Of a stretch of 64,000 nt of DNA, positions 56,202 through 64,000 are shown piece by piece. The DNA is from Pholis gunnellus (taxonomy: Eukaryota > Chordata > Actinopteri > Perciformes > Pholidae), in assembly GCA_910591455.2 (NCBI GenBank), contig OU342807.1, forward strand, positions 4,541,430-4,605,429, given 5' to 3'. The position numbers were made by a program, and so were the translations under genes. Each line of letters opens with the position of its first letter. Positions within the stretch are counted from its first letter, which is position 1. The notes below the pieces were generated by a model. That model was given only the letters and a program-made list of their open reading frames with translations, was not told the origin of the DNA and searched no databases.

Positions 56202-56809
56202 TCTTTTTTTATGATCGACAACTAATTGAACTATAAAGCTTTCTCAGTGAAACATACACACATTGAATTAATCTTTCCATTTCATGTCCACAAAGTAAAT
56301 ATATAGCAGACAAAGTTTTCACACAGTCATCACGAGGATGTGATTCATTTAAATACATAAGAACTAAACAAACAATAACAGGTGGATGAAGATGTATTAT
56401 CATTTATGGTAACAAATGTACACATTGAGTGGTAATGTTTGGTGTAAACTTGTTTTCATCTGGATGTGATTGGTCATTACTTTCTCTTTTGTGTTATTCT
56501 GTCACTCAGTGTGTCATAAGAAGTGAGAACATGAACTTTAAGAGTTCACTGTTAAAATGTGGATTATTTTATGGTGTTGCTTCTTAAAGAGAAATGTATA
56601 GATTTGTTTACTGATATACTCAACAATGTAGTGATGAATAATATTGATTTTTGTATGTAAATTCCTGGGTTTTGGATATAATGGTACTAATATACATTTA
56701 TTTTAATTAGCATTTCGTTGGCTTTTCTTTTCTTTCATTCTTTTCTTTTGAACGTTTTACATAAAGCTCTTTGGATGTCTGTTCAGCCTGTGTTTGAGTA
56801 CTATAATTA

Positions 56810-57448
56810 CCAGATTACATTGGTTTTAAAAGGTTTCCATGACAGGTTATTTGATACCAGTGACCTCGTCCAGCACTGAGTCCTCAACCTCATTCCTAAA
56901 AGACAGAAAAGGTTGATATGTGTCAGGGACTACAACAGATGCTGTAAAGTGAATGAAAACATGTTTTGCAATGAATGAAATTACTCTGCTGTAAAGTATC
57001 ACGGCAGTAAAATCCTGTGCAGAAGAAGAAGCCGTTGAAGTTGTTATTTAAAAATGGAGTCTTGTCTATAAAATCACCAACGTTTTCACAGGTGTGCTGT
57101 GTTTCCCTCCTGTGACCAGTAGATGTCAGCACAGCACACATCACAGGGAGGAGCGATTGTTAAAGGCGTGAACAGACTGCACACTATTCAACTTCCTGGT
57201 CTGATTTAGTGACTAATATCAATAAGAGAAGGTTACAACATTAACTGTACATACAACTGTGGACTGACAGTAAGATTGCTGCAGAGCTGAAGAAGACTGT
57301 AAAGGCACTTTTGTTTCCTGCCGATCCAAAAATATATTTCTACATGTAGGACTGACTTCTTTTTGTGAAAAGGGTTCTGGTGGCTGCAGGAAGAGGAAGA
57401 TAAAAAAAGACTAAATAGTTTTCCTAGAGAATAAACTCCTCTTCTGCC
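56810..57448 (+). repeat. Duplicated inter-TRIM spacer, unit B
   Basis: Partner of 53460-54109. A short stretch differs near 57240, where ACATTAACTGTACATACAAC replaces the GGACAAACAGTGAGCTGAAC found in unit A. Confidence 0.8.
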
Positions 57449-57570
57449 AAATGTCTGTAACTAAACTCATGTCTGACCCTGAAGGAGGAAACACAACCTC
57501 ACAAACAGAGCTGCTGTAAGAGGCGGAGCTTCAACGTCACGTTCCTGAAGTGAAACTTAATGTTTGTCAG
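57449..57570 (+). promoter_or_regulatory. Conserved TRIM proximal promoter block, copy 3
   Basis: Near-identical to copy 2, including AACGTCACG and GAAGTGAAACTTAATG upstream of the non-coding exon. Confidence 0.45.
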
Positions 57571-57672
57571 AGTGACAGCAGAGCTGCAGTCGAGACGAGT
57601 CTCTGTGTTTCTGTCTGAAGAAATATTACACTTTGTTCGTCAGGACTTTCTCAACAACTGACCCAAACACTG
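57571..57672 (+). other. TRIM copy 3 non-coding first exon
   Basis: Starts AGTGACAGCA and ends CACTG before GTGAGT. Spliced to 57892 after TTCTCAG. Confidence 0.65.
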
Positions 57673-57900
57673 GTGAGTGCAGCTGATCATATTTACTGTG
57701 TTTCAATAGCATTAACACAAAACTCACAGCTCTAATCAAACAGGAAGTTACACTCTTTTAATTCTATAATGTCGCTGGTCAGATGGCATTAAGTGAAGAC
57801 TGACAAGAAGTTGAGTAAAATGAATCTAAAAATCGAATAATTAATGATGTACTAAAATCGTTTTTACTCACGCTTTCTCTTTTGTTCTCAGTGTGTAGAT

Positions 57901-59535
57901 ATGTCTGCTGCCAGCAATCTGCTGTCTGAAGATCAGTTTCTGTGCTCCATCTGTCTGGATGTGTTCACTGATCCAGTCAGCACACCATGTGGACACAACT
58001 TCTGCAAAAACTGCATTAATGAACACTGGAATACGAGTGACAGATGCCAGTGTCCCATGTGTAAAAAGGTTTTCATCTCAAGACCTGAGCTGCATGTCAA
58101 CACTTTCATCTCTGAGATGGTTGTTCAGTTCAGACAGTCAGCTCAACAGAAAACCAGCAGCTCAGAGCAACAAGAGTCCAAACCAGGAGAAGTTCCCTGT
58201 GACGTCTGCACTGGAACCAAACTGAAGGCCCTGAAGTCCTGCCTGGTGTGTCTGGCCTCCTACTGTGAGACTCACCTGGAGCCTCATCTGACAATGTTAG
58301 GTCTGAAAAGACATCAGCTGATCGACCCTGTGGAGAACCTGGAAGACAGGATGTGTACGAAGCACGATAAACCTCTGGAGCTGTTCTGTAAGTCCGACCA
58401 GACATGTGTCTGCACGCTTTGCACTGTTTTAGATCACAAGACGCATGATGTTGTTCCTCTGAAAGAAGAATATGAAGGAAAGAAGGTCGAGCTGAAGAAG
58501 ACTGAGGCTGACATTCAGCAGATGATCCAGAAGAGACGACTGAAGATTCAGGAGATCAAACACTCAGTCGACCTCAGTGAGAAAGATGCAGACAGAGAGA
58601 TAGCAGAAGGTATTCAGGTCTTCACTGATCTGAAGGAGTCTGTTGAGAGAAGACTGAACGAGCTCATCAAAACAATAGAAGAGAAGCAGAAAACGACAAA
58701 GAAACAGGCTGAAGACTCCATCAAAGAGCTGAAACAGGAAATCTCTGAGCTGATCAAGAGAAGCACTGAGGTGGTTCAGCTCTCACTCTCTGAAGACCAC
58801 CTCCATCTTCTCCAAAGCTTCCCGTCCCTGAAAGCGGCGCCATCCTTGAAGGACTGGACAAAGGTCAGTGTTCCTCCATCACATGAGGGGACTGTGAGGA
58901 GAGCTGTGGTTCAGCTGGAGGAGACGCTCAGTAAAGAGATGAAGAAGCTGCTTGAAGCTGAGCTGAAGAGGATCCAGAAGTTTGCAGTGGATGTGACTCT
59001 TGATCCTGATACAGCTCATCCCAGTCTCATCCTGTCTGCTGATGGGAAACAAGTGAAACATTGTGATGTGAAGAAGAAACTACCAAACAACCCAGAGAGA
59101 TTTTCTCATTGTATTTTTGTCCTGGGAAAGAAGAGCTTTTCTTCTGGCAGATTTTACTTTGAGGTTCAAGTTAAAGGAAAGACCGAATGGAATTTAGGAA
59201 TGGCCAGAGAGTCGATCAACAGGGAGGGACAAATCACACTGAGTCCTCAGAATGGTTACTGGACCATATGTTTGAGAAACGGAAATGAGTACAAAGCTCT
59301 TGCTGACACTAGAGTCAGTCTCTCTCTGAAGTCTCAGCTTCAGAAGGTGGGGGTGTTTGTGGATTATGAGGAGGGTCTGGTCTCCTTCTACGACGTAGAT
59401 GCTGCAGCTCTTATCTACTCCTTCACTGGCTGCTCCTTCACTGAGAAACTCTTCCCAAACTTCTGCCCTGGTGTTAATGATCGTGGTAAAAACTTCACCC
59501 CTTTGACCATCTCTCCTGTGAATCAAACTGCCTGA
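57901..59535 (+). CDS. TRIM E3 ubiquitin ligase, bloodthirsty-like, copy 3
   Basis: 544 residues. RING, B-box-1-type, B-box 2, coiled coil and PRY-SPRY are all intact. It shares HLTMLGLKRH after B-box 1 and the SLKDWTKVSVPPSHEGTVRRAV linker with copy 4 (HLTMSGLKRH, SVPAASHEGTVRRAV), so these two look most closely related in their 3' halves. SPRY variable positions include FVLGKKSFSSG, MARESINREGQITLSP and NFCPGVNDRGKNFTPL. Its start codon is 3340 bp after that of copy 2. Confidence 0.93.
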   Translation: MSAASNLLSEDQFLCSICLDVFTDPVSTPCGHNFCKNCINEHWNTSDRCQCPMCKKVFISRPELHVNTFISEMVVQFRQSAQQKTSSSEQQESKPGEVPCDVCTGTKLKALKSCLVCLASYCETHLEPHLTMLGLKRHQLIDPVENLEDRMCTKHDKPLELFCKSDQTCVCTLCTVLDHKTHDVVPLKEEYEGKKVELKKTEADIQQMIQKRRLKIQEIKHSVDLSEKDADREIAEGIQVFTDLKESVERRLNELIKTIEEKQKTTKKQAEDSIKELKQEISELIKRSTEVVQLSLSEDHLHLLQSFPSLKAAPSLKDWTKVSVPPSHEGTVRRAVVQLEETLSKEMKKLLEAELKRIQKFAVDVTLDPDTAHPSLILSADGKQVKHCDVKKKLPNNPERFSHCIFVLGKKSFSSGRFYFEVQVKGKTEWNLGMARESINREGQITLSPQNGYWTICLRNGNEYKALADTRVSLSLKSQLQKVGVFVDYEEGLVSFYDVDAAALIYSFTGCSFTEKLFPNFCPGVNDRGKNFTPLTISPVNQTA

Positions 59536-61017
59536 TTTTTATGATTGAACAATAATGCATTGCCAACAATACATAACCGCAATAAATTAGTCTTTCTACG
59601 TCCACAGTGTAAATATACACCAGACAAAGTTTTCATCCTGCAATAATGACACAGCGGTCAATACTAGGACGCAAATGAATTAAAAGAACAAACCAAAATC
59701 AATTTTGAGATAAAAATAATGAATGTAATTTATGCTAATAAATGAGCATATTTAGTGATAACATCACATGTAACTTGTTTTCATCTGAATATGATTTGTC
59801 AGTATGATTGTGGACTGTGGGTATAACTCTATATATCTCTATAGATGTTAACAGGGAGGATGTCTTTCTCAAATGATATTATGTTAAAGGAACAGTGTGT
59901 AACATTTAGGGGGATTAATTGGCAGCAATGGAATTTAATATTCATAACTATGTTTTAATCAGTGTATAATCACCTGTAACTATGAATGGTATAGAAACAG
60001 TTGCATCCTGTTGATCCGATGGCTACTTGTGGTTTGCAGGTTCAGATTTATTCTGTTGGGGAAAATCTAAATGACTAATTATAAGGTGTGCTTACAAAGT
60101 CTGGTGTCCTTATGTGTCCTTGTTGTGTGAACTTCCTCTGACATTAAGCGCCACAGTTGTTTAGTCTATCCGAAAGAACACTCAGCACTGCTTGTAATGG
60201 TAAATAACGTTGTAGACGGCGTCATTACTTCATGGCGTCTTCCGATGATAAAAGTGACCTTTGTACTAGAACGAATTGTTAAAGTGTCCCGATACTTAGA
60301 ATATGCTGAATGAAGGCAATTTGTGTGTGTTATGCTTTTGTGACGTAGATTGCATGTGACACTTGTTTACTTGGTATAAATATCCGAGGCTCAGAGTCAG
60401 ACCTGGGAGCAGCCTTGATCCATGTATACTGTATGTGAATCAACTCTGTCTCCTTCTTGCAAGAATAAATGGCCAATTGTTTAATGATTTTCCATCGGTC
60501 TCGGGTGTATTTTTCTAACATATTCATATGTGTTTGTATAAATATAAATGTGTGTTTATCTGCATTGTATGCTATCCTTTGTTCTTTTTATGCCTGTGAA
60601 ACACTTTGCTGCTGGCTTTGATATGTGTTGTATGAATAAGCTTTATTATTATCAATCACACAAGATATGTTTCTGAATTAAACCTTCTTTACACAATAAG
60701 AGAGAGTGAAGGATGGATAAATATATGGGTTGTTATGTTTTGCTTTTGGTAAATTGACATTTATTGATGGTTGATAAAGTTTTGATGCATGAAACGGTGA
60801 ACAAATAGGCTACGCACTGAGCTGAACTTTGGACTGACAGTGGGATTGTTGCAGAGCACTGTGAAGGGACTGTTGTCTTGTATGTTTGAATAACTTGTAA
60901 AAATGTGCTTCTACAACGGAAAATATAAAAAGTAAAACATCTGCAACAAACCCAGGTCCATCGTCACTTTGCTCCTTAAAAAATAAATTCCTTTGTGTTA
61001 TATATATATATATCACT
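59536..61017. other. Spacer between TRIM copies 3 and 4
   Basis: Holds the copy 3 3' flank (diverged from those of copies 1 and 2 soon after the stop), the dispersed repeat at 59885-60350, and AT-rich DNA including a short (TA)n run near 61000. No gene is supported. Confidence 0.65.
59885..60350 (+). repeat. Dispersed fish repeat in the TRIM 3-4 spacer
   Basis: Starts near AAAGGAACAGTGTGTAACAT and continues TTAGGGGGATTAATTGGCAG, then ATAACTATGTTTTAATCAGT. I recognise this as the start of an interspersed repeat frequent in percomorph genomes. The right end is uncertain. It helps explain why the copy 3-copy 4 spacing is about 1.1 kb longer than the others. Confidence 0.55.
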
Positions 61018-61136
61018 AAAATCATGTTCATACCTGAAGGAGGCAATAAAACCTCACAAATAATCTGCAATAAGAGGTTGAGCAACACTGGCGAGAGGAG
61101 AGCTTCACCGTCACACTCCTCAGATAAAACTGTCAG
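61018..61136 (+). promoter_or_regulatory. Diverged TRIM proximal promoter block, copy 4
   Basis: Keeps ACCTGAAGGAGGCAATAAAA, CCTCACAAA and a CACCGTCACACTCC element, but the GTGAAACT motif of copies 2 and 3 is replaced by GATAAAACT. Regulation may therefore differ from the other copies. Confidence 0.4.
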
Positions 61137-61234
61137 CGCGACAGCAGGGCTGAAGTCGAGACACGTCTCTGGGTTTCTGTCTGAAGTTCACCAGGTCTTT
61201 CTCAACAATAGACCGGAGTCTTTGCCGAACACTG
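61137..61234 (+). other. TRIM copy 4 non-coding first exon
   Basis: Homologous to the other first exons (CAGCAGGGCTGAAGTCGAGA, GTCTCTGGGTTTCTGTCTGA) and ends ACTG before GTGAGT. The intron to 62315 is about 1.08 kb, against about 220-230 bp in copies 1-3. Confidence 0.6.
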
Positions 61235-62323
61235 GTGAGTACAGTTTATAATATTTACTGTATTTCAACAATCGGTACCACAAAACTTAAATCTCGTTTT
61301 TTTCATAATAGTCAAACGTTTCAGATAAGTGGGACATCATTTTAAATGACTTTCCCTAATTCTACAGTGATCACACTTTTACGTTTCATGCCATACAGCA
61401 GCCTGGCATAAGTGGTGTGTTGGTCCAGGCTAAAGTGTGTGTTAACAGTCCTGTAAACTGTAACCTTGTGAATAGTTACACTGTATGCACACCTAGTCTA
61501 AATCACTGTGTGCAATATACATATATTTTTATATTGCGAAGGCATGACTCTCAATACTCTGCCTTTGATTCGCTTACGCTGATACTCTTACCCTAACCCT
61601 AACTTATCTCACTCCTCATGTCTAAACCTAACCAATCTAACCAGTGAAGCCAACGTGACTTCGCCATAGCAGGATTCCTAATTCATCTCACCGGATGGAG
61701 ACTATAGTCGACCATTGGCAGCCTTGGGTTGATCAGAGCTTACAAGTGTCCACTGATATCAAGCTGATGTCAAGAAACACAAGCAAACAAATAATTAACA
61801 CAAAATAAACAATGAATTACTGTTCAGACTTTTCTGGTCTATCAGTAATGAATATTATTATTAAAATACATCTCCATAGCGTCGTTACACTCCCCTTAGT
61901 TGAAGCTTCTGGTACTAAAATAATGTGTATTTTTAAAATATGTATGAAGAAAGCCTTGTAGGTGATGCAGATGTTTCACTATTCTTTAATTGTTCTTGAT
62001 TTTATTGAATCAAATTGGAAATCCACCCAAAAAAAGTGGCGAGCTTTGATCATAAAAACCTGAGTCTGAGGATAAAGAGCTGAGCCTCACAATCTGAGTC
62101 TTAGATTTCGCCATACAGAAGATAATAGTTTTCCACCGCTACTGTTGAAGTTCTCTCTGCATTCATCAATCTAATCAGTTAGTTTGTGAGTTATGAGCAT
62201 TACAACCTCATAGAATCACTATTGTGTATTTGTATACTTCTACTATTGCAAATTAAAAATGATTCAAGACTCGTGTGATTGAAATGTTTTTCCCTCTTTC
62301 TCTTTTGTTCTCAGTGTGTAGAT

Positions 62324-63787
62324 ATGGCTGCTGCAAACTATCTGTCATCTGAAGATCAGTTTCTGTGCTCCATCTGTCTGGATGTGTTCACTGATCCAGT
62401 CAGCACATCATGTGGACACAACTTCTGCAAAAACTGCATCACTGAACACTGGAATATTAGTGACAGATGCCAGTGTCCCATGTGTAAAGAGGTTTTCAAC
62501 ACAAGACCTGAGCTGCACGTCAACACTTTGTTCTCTGAGATAGTTGCTCAGTTCAGACAGTCAGCTCAACAGAAAACCAGCAGCTCAGAGCAACAAGAGT
62601 CCAAACCAGGAGAAGTTCCCTGTGACGTCTGCACTGGAACCAAACTGAAGGCCCTGAAGTCCTGCCTGGTGTGTCTGGCCTCCTACTGTGAGACTCACCT
62701 GGAGCCTCATCTGACAATGTCAGGCCTGAAAAGACATCAGCTGATCGACCCTGTGGAGACTGAAATTCAGCAGATGATCCAGAAGAGACGACTGAAGATT
62801 CAGGAGATCAAACACTCAGTCGACCTCAGTGAGGAAGATGCAGACAGAGAGAAAGCAGAAGGTGTTCAGGTCTTCACTGATCTGAAGGAGTCAGTTGAGA
62901 GAAGACTGAACGAGCTCATCAAAATAATAGAAGAGAAGCAGAAAATGACAACGAAACAAGCTGAAGACTCCATCAAAGAGCTGGAACAGGAAATCTCTGA
63001 GCTGATGAATAGAAGCACTGAGGTGGTTCTGCTCTCACTCTCTGAAGACCACCTCCATCTTCTCCAGAGCTTCCCATCCCTGAAAGCTGTTCCATCCTTG
63101 AAGGACTGGACAAAGGTCAGTGTTCCTGCAGCATCACATGAGGGGACTGTGAGGAGAGCTGTCACTCTGCTGGAGGAGACGCTCAGTAAAAAGATGAAGA
63201 AGCTGGTTGAAGCTGAGCTGAAGAGGGTCCAGAAGTTTGCAGTGGATGTGACTCTTGATCCTGATACAGCAAATCCCAGTCTCGTCCTGTCTGATGATGG
63301 GAAGCAAGTGAATCATGATGAAGTTTGGAATAGTCTCCCAAACAATCCAGAGAGATTTTCCAGCTGTGTTGGTGTTTTGGGAAAAACGAGTTTCTCTTCT
63401 GGCAGATTTTACTTTGAGGTTCAAGTTAAAGGAAAGCCTACATGGTCTTTAGGAGTGGTCAGAGAGTCGGTCAACAGGAAGCGACAAATCACAATGAGCC
63501 CTGATTTTGGTTGCTGGACCATGCTTTTTAATAATGGATATCTGTACATACTTGCCGAACCTCCATTCAGTCTCTCTCTGAAGTCTCAGCCTCAGAAGGT
63601 GGGGGTGTTTGTGGATTATGAGGAGGGTCTGGTCTCCTTCTATGACGTAGATGCTGCAGCTCTTATCTACTCCTTCACTGACTGCTGCTTCTATGACGAT
63701 CTCTTCCCATACTTCAGTCCATGTAAGAATGATGGTGGTAAAAACTCTGCACCTCTGATCATCTGTCCTGTCAATCAAACTGAGTAG
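62324..63787 (+). CDS. TRIM E3 ubiquitin ligase, bloodthirsty-like, copy 4 (no B-box 2)
   Basis: 487 residues, single coding exon. The start at 62324 (MAAANYLSSEDQF) follows the TTCTCAG acceptor; the upstream in-frame ATG at 62279 lies in the intron. The RING (CSIC, CGH, CKNC, CPMC) and the B-box-1-type cluster are intact. Directly after LIDPVE the protein jumps to TEIQQMIQKRR: a net loss of 57 residues (171 bp) relative to copies 2 and 3 removes all of B-box 2 and the first heptads of the coiled coil without breaking frame. The rest of the coiled coil and the PRY-SPRY remain, with strongly altered SPRY loops (SPDFGCWTMLFNNGYLYILAEPPF, DCCFYDDLFPYFSP split by conserved core). B-box 2 normally supports higher-order TRIM assembly, so assembly may differ. 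Confidence 0.92.
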   Translation: MAAANYLSSEDQFLCSICLDVFTDPVSTSCGHNFCKNCITEHWNISDRCQCPMCKEVFNTRPELHVNTLFSEIVAQFRQSAQQKTSSSEQQESKPGEVPCDVCTGTKLKALKSCLVCLASYCETHLEPHLTMSGLKRHQLIDPVETEIQQMIQKRRLKIQEIKHSVDLSEEDADREKAEGVQVFTDLKESVERRLNELIKIIEEKQKMTTKQAEDSIKELEQEISELMNRSTEVVLLSLSEDHLHLLQSFPSLKAVPSLKDWTKVSVPAASHEGTVRRAVTLLEETLSKKMKKLVEAELKRVQKFAVDVTLDPDTANPSLVLSDDGKQVNHDEVWNSLPNNPERFSSCVGVLGKTSFSSGRFYFEVQVKGKPTWSLGVVRESVNRKRQITMSPDFGCWTMLFNNGYLYILAEPPFSLSLKSQPQKVGVFVDYEEGLVSFYDVDAAALIYSFTDCCFYDDLFPYFSPCKNDGGKNSAPLIICPVNQTE

Positions 63788-64000
63788 ACTGATGATATTC
63801 AAATGAAAAAGATTCATTGTCATATACAATTTAAACCCATTGTCTGCATAATGTGATTATATAATTAGTTGATTTGATGTCTGTTTACCAACTACTTTCA
63901 CACACCTGATTCATTCACTCATTTAACCATGTCACCACACCTGTGTTTCCAACCTGACAAACTCATCTCATCATTCTTACAACAAACAAAACTTCATTTT
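63788..64000. other. Downstream flank of TRIM copy 4
   Basis: AT-rich sequence with no coding potential seen. It does not match the 3' flanks of copies 1 and 2, so the duplicated unit ends near the stop codon here. Confidence 0.6.

Noticed and set aside
61590..61606. Telomere-like ACCCTAACCCTAAC
   Set aside because: Only about two and a half units; too short to call an interstitial telomere array.
62279..62323. Upstream in-frame ATG extending TRIM copy 4
   Set aside because: It lies before the conserved TTCTCAG acceptor, so it is intronic; the other three copies start nine bases after that acceptor.

Overview
The window is vertebrate nuclear DNA, most likely from a spiny-rayed (percomorph) teleost. 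The evidence is spliced genes with GT/AG introns of tens of bases to about 9 kb, many long (CA)n and (TA)n tracts, dispersed fish-type repeats, and a tandem array of intronless-CDS TRIM genes of the bloodthirsty type. No rRNA, convincing tRNA, CRISPR array or prokaryotic operon was seen.

Layout. (1) Positions 1-18062, minus strand: the 5' two thirds of a nidogen-1 gene. Twelve coding exons cover the signal peptide, NIDO domain, acidic/Tyr-rich linker, EGF1, G2 beta-barrel and EGF2-5; the rest lies off the left edge. (2) 18063-21567: divergent intergenic DNA with a TIR-bounded repeat. (3) 21568-27618, plus strand: GPR137B, a seven-helix lysosomal membrane protein, with all seven coding exons resolved (397 codons plus stop). 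(4) 27619-34250: repeat-rich convergent intergenic DNA that probably includes the ERO1B 3' UTR. (5) 34251-48778, minus strand: ERO1B, the ER thiol oxidase, with sixteen coding exons (490 codons plus stop), including exons of only 12, 27 and 42 nt. (6) 50.7-63.8 kb, plus strand: four tandem TRIM genes (RING, B-boxes, coiled coil, PRY-SPRY). Each has a short 5' UTR exon, a small intron and one coding exon. The fourth copy has lost its B-box 2 through an in-frame deletion.

NID1-GPR137B-ERO1B is the gene order I recall from human chromosome 1q42.3, so the left 49 kb looks like conserved synteny. The TRIM array is the accessory part: duplicated units of about 3.3 kb with nearly identical cores and divergent SPRY loops, as expected for innate-immune genes under both gene conversion and diversification. 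The first three genes do unrelated jobs: basement-membrane scaffold, lysosomal/mTORC1-linked membrane protein, and disulfide-bond formation in the ER.

The most interesting non-textbook signals are: a (TG)19 tract in place of the polypyrimidine tract at a GPR137B 3' splice site; ERO1B microexons beside very long UG tracts in the pre-mRNA; the B-box-2-less TRIM; an RYP-repeat expansion and an RGD tripeptide in NID1; two near-perfect hairpins; and a 44-bp minisatellite whose unit contains a perfect 14-bp palindrome. Exon boundaries were worked out by hand from reading frame, splice sites and remembered human homologues. No alignment was run.
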